Positions 33,938 through 43,936 of a stretch of 64,000 bases of DNA are shown one piece after another. Origin of the DNA: Methylobacterium sp. J-026. GTDB lineage: Bacteria; Pseudomonadota; Alphaproteobacteria; Rhizobiales; Beijerinckiaceae. Made by a program: the position numbers and the translations under genes. Numbering within the stretch: the first letter of the stretch is position 1; every line of letters begins with the position of its first letter. The stretch is taken from positions 50,650 through 114,649 of the forward strand of contig NZ_JAKSYC010000343.1 in the NCBI RefSeq assembly GCF_022829585.1, written 5' to 3'. The notes below the pieces were generated by a model. The model saw only the letters and a list, made by a program, of their open reading frames with translations. It made no database searches and was not told where the DNA came from.

Positions 33938-34381
33938 TCACGGCCGATGCTTTCGCAGCGCCGCACGGACGAGGAGCGCCGCCAGACCGGCGGCGCGGAC
34001 CTGCGCATCGAGGACGAGGCGCGGGAGCACGACGCCGAGGAGGTCGGCGGGCTCGGGCGGCTCCGGGAGGCGCGGCGACGAGGCGACGAGGTCAACCACG
34101 AGGTGAAGCTCCGTCTCTGTCCTGATCGCCAGGCCGAGATCGGAGACCGGCAGGATCCCCTGCCCCCGGACCTCGACCCGGCCGGCGAGTTCGCTATGGG
34201 GGCGAGCGACGAGGCGCCCGTCCCGGACCACGCAGATGACCCGATCGTCGGCCACGAAGGCGCCGTCCGCCCCGGCAGCCAGGAGAAGGGCGAGACTCGA
34301 TTTCCCGGAGCCGGCCTCGCCGCGGATGAGGATGCCGCCGCCCCCGAGGGCGCAGCAGGCGCCGTGGAGCGTGGTCGTCAC
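33938..34381 (-). CDS. hprK: HPr kinase/phosphorylase, short alphaproteobacterial form
   Basis: A 147-residue catalytic core of HprK. Walker A is G-E-A-G-S-G-K-S-S at residues 21-29, followed by D-D-R, and the Lon-like N-terminal domain of the Gram-positive enzyme is absent, as usual in this class. It phosphorylates and dephosphorylates HPr on serine and is genetically linked to nitrogen and carbon control and to ChvGI signalling. The GTG start overlaps the chvG stop by four bases (GTGA), so expression is coupled to the sensor kinase. The mannose-type EIIA gene follows. Confidence 0.88.
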   Translation of the reverse strand: MTTTLHGACCALGGGGILIRGEAGSGKSSLALLLAAGADGAFVADDRVICVVRDGRLVARPHSELAGRVEVRGQGILPVSDLGLAIRTETELHLVVDLVASSPRLPEPPEPADLLGVVLPRLVLDAQVRAAGLAALLVRAALRKHRP

Positions 34382-36183
34382 GCGTGGAGCTGGCGCGGTG
34401 CGGCCGGCAGACGGACGATGAAGCGCGCGCCGCGAACGGTCGGCTCGCCATCCTCGTCGGGGGCGCCGGGCCGGTTCTCGGCCCGGATCGTGCCGCGGTG
34501 GGCCTGCACGATCTGGCGCGAGATCGACAGGCCGAGCCCGGAATTCTGGCCGAAGCCCTGCTCCGGGCGGTCGGTGTAGAAGCGCTCGAAGATGCGCTCC
34601 AGGGCATGCTCGGGAATGCCCGGCCCCTCGTCCTCGCAGATCAGCTCGACCTCGCTCCGGACCCGGCGCAGCACGACGCGGACCTTCGCGTCGGTGGGCG
34701 AGAACGAGCGGGCGTTGTCGAGGAGATTGTTCACCACCTGACCGAGCCGGCTGTCGTGGCCGACGATCGTGAACGGCGCATCGTGGTCCGACGCATTGGC
34801 CTCGACATCGAGCTGGATCAGGCAGTCCTTGGGGCGGCGCCGCTCGTTGGCCACAGACACCACGGTGGTCAGCAGCCGCCGGAGATCGACCCGCCGGGCC
34901 TCCGCCCGGGCGAGTTCAGCATCGAGGCGCGAGGCATCGGCGATGTCGCTGATCAGCCGGTCCAGGCGCTTCACGTCGTGCTGGATGATCGCCATCAGCC
35001 GGCCGCGCGAATCGTCGTTCCGGGCGAGCGGCAGCGTCTCGACGGCGCTGCGCAGGGAGGTCAGCGGGTTCTTCAACTCGTGGCTGACATCGGCGGCGAA
35101 GCTTTCGATGGCGTCGATGCGCCGGTAGAGCGCCTGGGTCATGTCGCGCAGCGCCCCCGACAGGTGGCCGATCTCGTCGGTGCGCTCGGTGAAATCGGGG
35201 ATCTCCTCGCGGGTCTTGATGCCCATCCGGACCTTCTCGGCGGCCTCCGCAAGGCGGCGCACCGGCCCCGCGATGGCGCCGGCGAGCAGGAACGACAGCA
35301 CCACCATCACGGCCGAGGCCACGAGGAACACCTGCAGCAGCCCGAACCGCTCCGAGGCGATCACCCGGTCGATGGCGTCACCCTGGGTCGAGATCAGGAG
35401 GGCGCCGCGGACCGACCCGGCCCGGTGGATCGGCACCGCCACCGACACGGTGGTCTCGCCGATCTGGTTGCGGCGCACGAGGCTGCCGCGGTTGCCGCCG
35501 AGCGCCGCCTGCACTTCCCGGAGCGAGTGGCCGTTGACCGGCCCCGTCTCCTCCGCCGGCTCGGCCCGGCTGCCGAACAGGCCGCTCAGCTTCGTCTGAA
35601 CTGTCTGGAAGGCCGATTCGAGCATCCCGGGCTTGTGCGGCCGGGGTTGCAGCGGATCCTGGCGGCCGGCGTCGCCGCGCTTGAACAGCGTCCGGGTGTC
35701 GAACAGGAGGCCGCCCTCCTGATCGTAGACCCGGGCCCGGTTGCCCGTGGGCGTCACCAGGCGCGAGAGCAAAGGTGCCACCTTCTCGGGATTGAGCGAG
35801 AAGGCGAGCGGCTGCGATTCCTCCTCCGCGGACTCCCCGGCCTGCTGCTGGAGCAGCCGGTCGGGATCGATGCGGATCGTGTCCGTGTCCACCGACGCGG
35901 AGGCCGCGATCGCGCCCGCGATGATCTCGCCCTGGATGGCGAGGCTCTGGATCCGCGCCTGGATCAGGCCCTGGCGGAACTGGTTGAGGTACAGGAACCC
36001 GACGAGCAGGGCGATCAGCCCGACGAGGTTGAGGACGACGATGCGGCGCGTCAGGCTCGACGAGGCGCGCTGGCCGATCGCGTCCCAGAGGGCGCGGGGC
36101 CAGGCGAGCGGGCGGGACAGGGCCTGGGCCAGGGAGGTGCGCGGCTCGGCATCCTCGGTCTGGGCTGGTGTGCGCGTGGACAT
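34378..36183 (-). CDS. chvG: Sensor histidine kinase ChvG (ExoS-like)
   Basis: A 601-residue membrane kinase. TM1 is at about residues 48-66, a large periplasmic stimulus domain spans about 70-275 (ChvG type, target of ExoR-like periplasmic inhibitors in rhizobia), TM2 follows near 280-300, then HAMP. The dimerisation H-box is F-A-A-D-V-S-H-E-L-K-N-P-L-T-S-L, the ATPase has N-N-L-L-D-N-A and D-E-G-P-G-I-P, and a terminal G-L-G-L-S-I-S G2 box is present. It phosphorylates ChvI, encoded 17 bases upstream, in response to acid or envelope stress. ATG 36183 is chosen; hprK overlaps its end. Confidence 0.93.
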   Translation of the reverse strand: MSTRTPAQTEDAEPRTSLAQALSRPLAWPRALWDAIGQRASSSLTRRIVVLNLVGLIALLVGFLYLNQFRQGLIQARIQSLAIQGEIIAGAIAASASVDTDTIRIDPDRLLQQQAGESAEEESQPLAFSLNPEKVAPLLSRLVTPTGNRARVYDQEGGLLFDTRTLFKRGDAGRQDPLQPRPHKPGMLESAFQTVQTKLSGLFGSRAEPAEETGPVNGHSLREVQAALGGNRGSLVRRNQIGETTVSVAVPIHRAGSVRGALLISTQGDAIDRVIASERFGLLQVFLVASAVMVVLSFLLAGAIAGPVRRLAEAAEKVRMGIKTREEIPDFTERTDEIGHLSGALRDMTQALYRRIDAIESFAADVSHELKNPLTSLRSAVETLPLARNDDSRGRLMAIIQHDVKRLDRLISDIADASRLDAELARAEARRVDLRRLLTTVVSVANERRRPKDCLIQLDVEANASDHDAPFTIVGHDSRLGQVVNNLLDNARSFSPTDAKVRVVLRRVRSEVELICEDEGPGIPEHALERIFERFYTDRPEQGFGQNSGLGLSISRQIVQAHRGTIRAENRPGAPDEDGEPTVRGARFIVRLPAAPRQLHA

Positions 36184-36200
36184 GCGGCGGATCTTGGGGA

Positions 36201-36911
36201 TCACGCCTCCTTGAACCGGTAGCCGACGCCGTAGAGCGTCTCGATCATGTCGAAGCTCTGATCGGTCACCTTGAACTTCTTGCGCAGGCGCTTGATGTGG
36301 CTGTCGATGGTGCGATCGTCGACATAGACCTGATCGTCGTAGGCCGCGTCCATGAGGGCGTTGCGGCTCTTGACCACGCCCGGGCGCTGGGCGAGCGCCT
36401 GGAGGATCAGGAACTCGGTGACCGTCAGGGTCACCGCCTCGCCCTTCCACGTGCAGGTGTGGCGCTCCGGATCCATCATCAGCGCGCCGCGCTCGAGGGA
36501 GCGGGCCGCCACCTCGGCCTCGCTGCGGGGGGGCGAGCCGGGCGCCTCCTTGGCGAAGCGGCGGAGCACCGCCTTCACGCGCTCCACCAGGAGGCGCTGC
36601 GAGAACGGCTTATGGATGAAGTCGTCCGCGCCCATCTTGAGGCCGAACAGTTCGTCGATCTCCTCGTCCTTCGAGGTCAGGAAGATCACGGGCAGGTCGG
36701 ATTTCTGCCGCAGGCGCCGGAGCAGCTCCATGCCGTCCATGCGCGGCATCTTGATATCGAAGATCGCCAGATCCGGCGGGGAGTGGCGCAGGCCGTCGAG
36801 GGCGGAGGCGCCGTCCGTGTAGGTCTGGATGCGGTAGCCTTCGGTCTCAAGAGCGATCGACACGGAGGTGAGAATGTTCCGGTCGTCGTCGACGAGGGCG
36901 ATGGTCGGCAT
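36201..36911 (-). CDS. chvI: Response regulator ChvI (OmpR family)
   Basis: A 236-residue OmpR/PhoB-type regulator. The receiver domain has the acidic pocket D-D-D near residues 8-10, the phospho-acceptor in F-D-I-K-M-P, T-S-K and K-P-F. The C-terminal winged helix includes V-D-D-R-T-I-D-S-H-I-K-R-L-R-K-K-F, the DNA-recognition helix. ChvI with ChvG controls envelope, exopolysaccharide and acid-response genes in Hyphomicrobiales and is often essential. ATG 36911 has AGGGA upstream. A 289-base gap separates it from the divergent HugZ-like gene and likely contains its promoter. Confidence 0.94.
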   Translation of the reverse strand: MPTIALVDDDRNILTSVSIALETEGYRIQTYTDGASALDGLRHSPPDLAIFDIKMPRMDGMELLRRLRQKSDLPVIFLTSKDEEIDELFGLKMGADDFIHKPFSQRLLVERVKAVLRRFAKEAPGSPPRSEAEVAARSLERGALMMDPERHTCTWKGEAVTLTVTEFLILQALAQRPGVVKSRNALMDAAYDDQVYVDDRTIDSHIKRLRKKFKVTDQSFDMIETLYGVGYRFKEA

Positions 36912-37200
36912 GCGCGGTCCCTGACTGAACGGGTTCGGGCGCGGTCCCGGCTTACGCACAGGCCGCGCCGCGCCCGGCCCCCGTGGGGCAGACGAGTGCA
37001 CGAACCGGGCGGTTTCGGCGCAGCCCGGCGCGCGCAAAGGGACAGGTGCTTTAGTACGGCCGATCGGAAAAAGCGAGCGGCGGTCATAGCTTGGCCGTAA
37101 CGGCCGATCTGACGCGGGCCGGGCGCCTCGCGCGCCGACCGTCGCGGGGCTAACGTGGCGCAGGAATATGGCGGCCATTCGACAGGGGGAGGATGGGCTT

Positions 37201-37986
37201 ATGGGCGAGACGACCGAGACCGCGCCGGGGCCGCGGGGACCGGCCCGGCCCCTGCCGGCGGATCAGGCGCCGTTCGACGCGATCGGCCTGGCGCGGACCC
37301 TGCTGCGCGGCATCCGCTCCGGCGCGCTCGCGACCCTCGACCCGGACGGCACCCCCTTCGCTTCGCTCGTCACGATCGCCACCGACGTGGACGGGACGCC
37401 GCTGATGCTGCTGTCGCGGCTCTCGGCCCATACCCGCAACCTGCTGGCCCGGCCGCGCTGCTCGCTGCTGTTTTCGCAGGGGGGCAAGGGCGATCCCCTG
37501 GCCCATCCCCGGCTCACCGTGGTCGGCCACGCCGTGCAGACCCCGGACGCCCGGGCCCGGGAGCGGTTCCTCGCCCGGCATCCCAAGGCCAAGCTCTATG
37601 CCGACTTCCCGGATTTCGGCTTCTTCGCCCTCGATGCAGAGGCCGGCCATCTCAACGGCGGCTTCGCCAAGGCCGCGACGCTGACGCGCGCGCAATTGCT
37701 CCTCGACCTCGCCGGCGCCGAGGCGATCGTGGCGGGGGAGCGCGGGGCCGTGGAGCACATGAACACCGACCACGCGGACGCTTTGGCGCTCTATGCCGCG
37801 GGTACCGGGGGCGAGGCAGGGGTGCCCTGGCGACTCACCGGTCTCGATCCCGAGGGGATGGACCTGATGGCCGGCGACCGCACCGCCCGGGTCACCTATC
37901 CCGAGCGCGTCACCGACATCGGGACGTTGCGCAAGAGCCTCGTCGCCATGGCCGCGCGGGCGCGCGCGACCGGCGCGGACACGTGA
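37201..37986 (+). CDS. HugZ-like pyridoxamine 5'-phosphate oxidase-fold protein with DUF2470 domain
   Basis: A 261-residue cytoplasmic protein. The N-terminal split-barrel flavin-binding domain (about residues 25-165) has G-A-L-A-T-L-D-P-D-G-T-P-F-A-S-L-V. The C-terminal DUF2470 domain (about 175-255) contains E-H-M-N-T-D-H-A-D-A-L, the pattern in HugZ-type heme-degrading oxygenases. Heme or flavin binding is likely; the real activity is uncertain, since many members are annotated only as pyridoxamine oxidase-like. ATG 37201 has an excellent GGGGGAGGA upstream, so the longer reading from 37168 is rejected. Confidence 0.83.
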   Translation: MGETTETAPGPRGPARPLPADQAPFDAIGLARTLLRGIRSGALATLDPDGTPFASLVTIATDVDGTPLMLLSRLSAHTRNLLARPRCSLLFSQGGKGDPLAHPRLTVVGHAVQTPDARARERFLARHPKAKLYADFPDFGFFALDAEAGHLNGGFAKAATLTRAQLLLDLAGAEAIVAGERGAVEHMNTDHADALALYAAGTGGEAGVPWRLTGLDPEGMDLMAGDRTARVTYPERVTDIGTLRKSLVAMAARARATGADT

Positions 37987-38047
37987 GTGTGCAAGGACTT
38001 CACGATGGGGCATGGCGAAAAGTCGCTGGATGCCCCATATCGGCCCC

Positions 38048-38248
38048 ATGAGCGACACCCAGACAGACACCTACCCCTTCAGCCTCGACGTGGAGCCCGT
38101 CGGCGACAGCGGCTCCCTGTACCAGTGGAGCATCCGCAAGCACGGCAAGCTGCACCAGCGCTCGGACCGGAAGCATCCGACCGAGGCCAAGGCGCGCTCC
38201 CACGGCGAGGCCGAGATCGAGCGCCTGATCCGCGACCGCGGCCGCTGA
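38048..38248 (+). CDS. Small conserved-looking hypothetical protein
   Basis: A 66-residue, charged, soluble protein (Y-P-F-S-L-D-V-E-P near the start, then W-S-I-R-K-H-G-K-L, and an Arg/Glu-rich tail E-I-E-R-L-I-R-D-R-G-R). No cysteine, signal or membrane segment. The composition is protein-like with a consistent codon pattern, and a strong hairpin (38286-38315) follows 37 bases after the stop, so it looks like a real gene. I do not recognise the family. It lies 61 bases after the HugZ-like gene and may share its transcript. Confidence 0.6.
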   Translation: MSDTQTDTYPFSLDVEPVGDSGSLYQWSIRKHGKLHQRSDRKHPTEAKARSHGEAEIERLIRDRGR

Positions 38249-38285
38249 GCCGCCGGCCCGGATCTCGGCGACGGACTTGTCCTGC

Positions 38286-38315
38286 GGCGGGGGCCGGATC
38301 ATTCCGGCCCCCGCC
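38286..38315 (+). terminator. Intrinsic-terminator-like hairpin
   Basis: A perfect 12-base-pair GC stem (GGCGGGGGCCGG at 38286-38297 with CCGGCCCCCGCC at 38304-38315) and a six-base loop ATCATT. It follows the small hypothetical gene and precedes lepA by about 160 bases, separating the two transcripts. Confidence 0.65.
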
Positions 38316-38475
38316 GTTCGTGCGCCGGTCCGATGACCGGTGACGGGATGACCCGCGGGACGTCCCTGCGCTTGGCGCGTCCCCGCCGCGCTGCTATCTC
38401 GCGCGTGAACCGATCCATCCGAACACGCCCCGACGTCAGACGGTGCGCGCCGTCGCGCGCCCGAACGGAATGCCG

Positions 38476-40278
<1,803 letters not shown>

Positions 40279-40363
40279 ACCATCCCCCTTTTTCCTTCCC
40301 CCGCAGAGTTACGGGCGACGCGGGTTCAAGGCACGCGGCTCAAGACGTAGCGCGACAGGCCCG

Positions 40364-40389
40364 CTCTTCCGTACGGGAGAGGGGACCCG
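40364..40389 (+). repeat. REP-like palindromic repeat, copy 1
   Basis: A 26-base element opening CTCTTCCGTACGGGAGAG, an imperfect palindrome, then GGGACCCG. A near-identical copy in the opposite orientation lies at 40852-40877, two transitions apart, on the other side of the small cytochrome gene. Palindromic intergenic elements of this kind are often dispersed through genomes in many copies. Confidence 0.6.
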
Positions 40390-40475
40390 AGCCCCGCCGA
40401 TCTGGCCGGCGAACTCGCTGAGACCTCAAACTTGTGTCGCCCGTAGCCCGCAGAGGGGGGAGGGAGACGCGCTGG

Positions 40476-40793
40476 TCATCCCGGCGGCAGCACGTCGACT
40501 TGGATGCTTGAGTAATACGCTGCCAGATTCGCGATATCGGCGTCCGACAGTTCTTTCGCGACCACGTTCATGATCTCGTTCTGCCGCTTGCCGTCGCGGT
40601 ACTCGGTAAGTTGCTTCACCAGATAGGGCTCGACCTGACCGGCCAAGTTCGGCGCCTCGGGCAGCTTCGAGAGCCCGTCCATCCCGTGGCAGGTCTGGCA
40701 AGCGCTGGCCTTCTTGCGCCCGAGGGCCGCGTCGCCGGCCTGGGCCGGGAGCGGGACGAGGGTCGCGGCGAGAAGGAGAAGCGGACGGATCAT
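40476..40793 (-). CDS. Class I c-type cytochrome
   Basis: A 105-residue periplasmic monoheme cytochrome. The signal peptide ends near residue 19 (A-Q-A). The heme motif is C-Q-T-C-H (C32, C35, H36), and the likely distal ligand is Met76 in N-E-I-M-N-V-V. The D-A-A-L-G-R and L-A-A-Y-Y-S-S ends are typical of cytochromes of this class. It lies downstream of the PQQ-type sugar dehydrogenase gene on the same strand (150 bases) and is its probable electron acceptor, passing electrons to the respiratory chain. A REP-like repeat sits on each side of the gene. Confidence 0.9.
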   Translation of the reverse strand: MIRPLLLLAATLVPLPAQAGDAALGRKKASACQTCHGMDGLSKLPEAPNLAGQVEPYLVKQLTEYRDGKRQNEIMNVVAKELSDADIANLAAYYSSIQVDVLPPG

Positions 40794-40851
40794 CAGCGGG
40801 GCTCGGGAGGGGGCTGGGTGACGCTTGCACGAACGGGCGACGGCGGTGGCG

Positions 40852-40877
40852 CGGGTCCCCTCTCCCGTGCGGGAGAG
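40852..40877 (-). repeat. REP-like palindromic repeat, copy 2 (inverted)
   Basis: On the minus strand it opens CTCTCCCGCACGGGAGAG followed by GGGACCCG, matching the element at 40364-40389 with two transitions, each preserving or improving pairing of the palindrome. It lies between the cytochrome and the sugar dehydrogenase genes, where transcript-level processing or attenuation could uncouple their expression. Confidence 0.6.
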
Positions 40878-40943
40878 GGAGCGCGTCGCGCACGTCCGCG
40901 AAGGGGGCGCCTCTCTGGCGGAGAAGCGCCCACTCGCAAAAAA

Positions 40944-42212
40944 CTACTTCTCGTAGGAGATCCTGTAGATCGCCCCGGCGGAATCGTCCGAGACCAGCAG
41001 GGAGCCGTCGAGCATCACCGCCACGTCCACCGGGCGGCCGAGATACTCGCCGTCGCCCGTGAGCCAGCCTTCCGCGAACGGCTTGACCGCACCGAGCTTC
41101 CCGTCCGCTCCCATGGGGGCGAACATCACCCGGGCACCGACCGGCTCGGTGCGGTTCCAGGAGCCGTGCTCGGCGATGAAGATCCCGCCCTTGTACGAGG
41201 CCGGGAACTGCTTGCCGTTGTAGAAGGTCATGCCGAGATCGGCCGCGTGCGGCGGCAATTCGGCCACCGGGGCGACCGCGTCGGCCGGCGGGGTCTGGTC
41301 CTTGTACTCCACCGTGCGCACGGCGCCGCCGCCGAACCACGGGAAGCCGAAAGTCTCGCCCGCCTTGGTGGCATGGTTCAATTCGCCCGGCGGCTTGTCG
41401 TCGCCCATGCCGTCGACCTGATTATCGGTGAACCAGAGCGACTTGTCGGCGGCGAAGTCCAGCCCGACCGAATTCCGGATGCCCGTCGCAAAAACTTCGC
41501 GGTTCTTGCCGTCGGCGTCGATCCGGATGATGCCGCCGATGCCCATCGTCTTGTACAGGTCGAGCTTCTCGGCCGGGGGCACGTTGTAGGGCTGCCCCAG
41601 CGCGATGTAGGTCTTGCCGTCCGGCCCGACCCGGCAGACCCGGGCGGTGTGGTTGAAGCTCTCCTCCGCGGCCGGGATCAAGGCGCCTTCCTTCACGAGG
41701 ATGCCGGCTGCCACATCCGGGTTCTCATAGAAAAATTCGGCGGCCGGGAAGGCCAGGACCCGATTCTGCTCGACCACGGTGAGCACGCCGTCCTTCGAGA
41801 AGCAGACGCCGTTGGGGATCTTGAACGCGATGCCGGGCGCGAAGGGGCGCACCTCGTCGGCGACCCGGTCCTTGTCGCGGTCGGTGACCGTGTAGACCTT
41901 GTTCTTGCGCGTGCCGACGAACAGCACCCCGGCATTGGGACCGACCGCGATGGCGCGGGCATCGGGCACCACCGCATAGAGGTCGATCTTGAAGCCCTCG
42001 GGCAGCTTGATCTTGGCCAGCGTCTTGCGGATCGCGTCGGCGCGCCGGCCGGTCTGCGGGATTTCCGCCGCGGCCTGGGTGTTGGTGCTGTGGAAGCCTT
42101 CGAGCTTCTCGAGATCGTCGGTCTTGGCCTTGGTCTCGGCGGGGGCGGCGCCCTGCGCCCAGGCGGGCACGGCGACGCCCGCCAAGAGCGCGGCGATGAT
42201 CAATGAACGCAT
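40944..42212 (-). CDS. PQQ-dependent sugar dehydrogenase/sorbosone dehydrogenase family protein
   Basis: A 422-residue periplasmic beta-propeller of the soluble glucose/sorbosone dehydrogenase class. The signal peptide is the first 20 residues (ending P-A-W-A-Q). The propeller shows repeated short blades with A-I-A-V-G-P-N-A-G-V-L-F-V-G-T, G-V-C-F-S-K-D-G, G-I-R-N-S-V-G-L-D-F and F-I-A-E-H-G-S-W-N-R, as in the family. PQQ and calcium binding are expected, not proven. ATG 42212 has GGGAGGA upstream. The c-type cytochrome gene follows, forming a dehydrogenase-cytochrome pair; PQQ cofactor supply fits a methylotroph-type genome. The sugar or polyol substrate is unknown. Confidence 0.86.
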   Translation of the reverse strand: MRSLIIAALLAGVAVPAWAQGAAPAETKAKTDDLEKLEGFHSTNTQAAAEIPQTGRRADAIRKTLAKIKLPEGFKIDLYAVVPDARAIAVGPNAGVLFVGTRKNKVYTVTDRDKDRVADEVRPFAPGIAFKIPNGVCFSKDGVLTVVEQNRVLAFPAAEFFYENPDVAAGILVKEGALIPAAEESFNHTARVCRVGPDGKTYIALGQPYNVPPAEKLDLYKTMGIGGIIRIDADGKNREVFATGIRNSVGLDFAADKSLWFTDNQVDGMGDDKPPGELNHATKAGETFGFPWFGGGAVRTVEYKDQTPPADAVAPVAELPPHAADLGMTFYNGKQFPASYKGGIFIAEHGSWNRTEPVGARVMFAPMGADGKLGAVKPFAEGWLTGDGEYLGRPVDVAVMLDGSLLVSDDSAGAIYRISYEK

Positions 42213-42326
42213 CGTTCGAAATCCTCCCGGCCGCCGCTGGACCTCGGCGTTCCCGGGGGTGAACGATAGAGCCGTCGCCCGGACCGGCAAGCCGTGCCGA
42301 TGACGCGGCCGCCGGCCTGTCGCCGC

Positions 42327-43829
42327 TCAGGCGACCTTGCGCGGCACGAGGCGCTCGCTGCCGAGGGCGGCCCGGGCGCCCGACACGCCGGCCTCCGTGT
42401 ATTCGGCATCCTCGTTGACCCGCCAGACATCGTGCCGGCGCTGGCCCTGGAGGATGTTCTCCACGGTCAGCATCGCGGTCATCATCGCGTGGTCCTGATT
42501 GTTGTACTTGTGCATGCCGTTGCGGCCGACGAGGTGGAGGGTCGGAAAATCCCGCTCCAGCTCCCGCCGCACGGTGGCGACGTGGCCGGCATAATCCTCG
42601 TCATAGACCGGATAGGCCTTGGGCTGCCGGACCACGCAGGCATCGACCACGTCGGCCGGGTCGATCAGGCCGATCTGGCCGATCTCCCGCTTGGCCAGCG
42701 CCACGAGGTCCTCGTCCGAGGACGTCCAGAGCCCGTCGCCCTCGAAGCAGAAGTATTCGAGGCCGAGGCAGGTATGATCCTCGTCCGGCACCATCTCGGG
42801 GGACCAGGAGCGGAAGTTCTGCACCCGCCCGACCTGCACCGACGGATCGTGGATGTAGATCCAATTATCCGGGAAATTCTTTTGGGACTTGGCGATGAGC
42901 GCCACGGTCAGGAAGTCGCGGTATTTCAGCGCCCGCGCGTTGAAGGTGCTGAGCGGCCGCGGCCGGATCGAGTCGACCAGCTCGCGCACCGGGGCGGACG
43001 AGATCAGATGGCGGGCCGTGTAGGTCTCGCGGCTGCCGTCGGCGCTGCGGGCCGCCACCGTCCAGATGCCGGTGCCGGCATCGTAGCTGAGGGAATCGAC
43101 GCCGCGGTTGAGGTGGACCCGGCCGCCCTGGGCCTGGACCTTGGCGGCGGCGGCCTCCCACATCATGCCGGGACCGCGGCGGGGATAGCGGAACGATTCG
43201 ATCAGCGTCTTGATCACCGGGCCGCCGGCTTTCGGCGCCTTGCGCAGGCCGAGCGAACGCTTGATCCCGTCGCGGATCGCCGCGCCGAGGTCGAGGCCCT
43301 TGATGCGCTGCGCAGCCCAATCGGCCGAGATCGCGTCGCACGACATGCCCCAGACCTTCTCGGTGTAGGTCTTGAAGAAGATCGAGAACAGGCGCTCGCC
43401 GAACTGGTTGCGCACCCAGGCGTGGAAGTTCTTCGGGTCGCGCACCGGCTTCATGCGGGCATAGAGGTAGGAGGCGACGCAGGCCGCGCTGGTGAACACG
43501 CCGAGATTGCGCAGCGCCTCGAAGGCCTTGAGCGGATAGGCGTAGTACCGGCCGCGATAGTAGATCCGCGACAGGCGCGGGCGCTCGATGAAGTCGTTGG
43601 GCAGGATCTCGTCCCAGAGATCGACCACCGCCTTGGATTTCGAGAAGAACCGGTGGCCGCCGATGTCGAACAGGTAGCCGTTATGCGAGACCGTGCGCGA
43701 GATGCCGCCGACCTGCGCCGGATCCCGCTCCAGGACGGTGACGGACCGGCCCTGCTTCGACAGCAGGTAGGCGGCGGTGAGACCCGCGGGCCCCGCGCCG
43801 ATCACCAGGGTCTCGGTGTGGTGGCTCAT
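42327..43829 (-). CDS. FAD-dependent oxidoreductase, UDP-galactopyranose mutase-like/amine oxidase family
   Basis: A 500-residue flavoprotein. The dinucleotide-binding G-A-G-P-A-G-L is at residues 11-17, followed by V-L-E-R-D and the substrate-side G-G-H-R-F-F motif typical of Glf-like proteins. A second FAD-contact block near the C-terminus reads L-H-L-V-G-R-N-G-M-H-K-Y-N-N-Q-D-H. The family includes enzymes modifying polysaccharide or lipid-linked sugars; the reaction here is unassigned. ATG 43829 has GGAGCAGGGG upstream. Its upstream neighbour is a decayed NAD-epimerase and, beyond it, a GT87-like membrane protein, so the region looks like a surface-polysaccharide module. Confidence 0.82.
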   Translation of the reverse strand: MSHHTETLVIGAGPAGLTAAYLLSKQGRSVTVLERDPAQVGGISRTVSHNGYLFDIGGHRFFSKSKAVVDLWDEILPNDFIERPRLSRIYYRGRYYAYPLKAFEALRNLGVFTSAACVASYLYARMKPVRDPKNFHAWVRNQFGERLFSIFFKTYTEKVWGMSCDAISADWAAQRIKGLDLGAAIRDGIKRSLGLRKAPKAGGPVIKTLIESFRYPRRGPGMMWEAAAAKVQAQGGRVHLNRGVDSLSYDAGTGIWTVAARSADGSRETYTARHLISSAPVRELVDSIRPRPLSTFNARALKYRDFLTVALIAKSQKNFPDNWIYIHDPSVQVGRVQNFRSWSPEMVPDEDHTCLGLEYFCFEGDGLWTSSDEDLVALAKREIGQIGLIDPADVVDACVVRQPKAYPVYDEDYAGHVATVRRELERDFPTLHLVGRNGMHKYNNQDHAMMTAMLTVENILQGQRRHDVWRVNEDAEYTEAGVSGARAALGSERLVPRKVA

Positions 43830-43936
43830 CCCCTGCTCCGGCGATTCGTGTTTGGCGTCGCACAGGCAGCGCCTGATTGCCGGCAGCATGAATCCTCGTG
43901 GTTAAGGAATCGCTGGCCTTTCCAGCGGGCGTGATT

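Noticed and set aside
34384..36222. A 612-codon plus-strand open frame
   Set aside because: Antisense shadow of chvG, with H-box and ATPase motifs present only on the minus strand.
42294..43934. A 546-codon plus-strand open frame
   Set aside because: Antisense shadow of the FAD oxidoreductase; composition rich in Arg, Ala and Gly with no recognisable domain.
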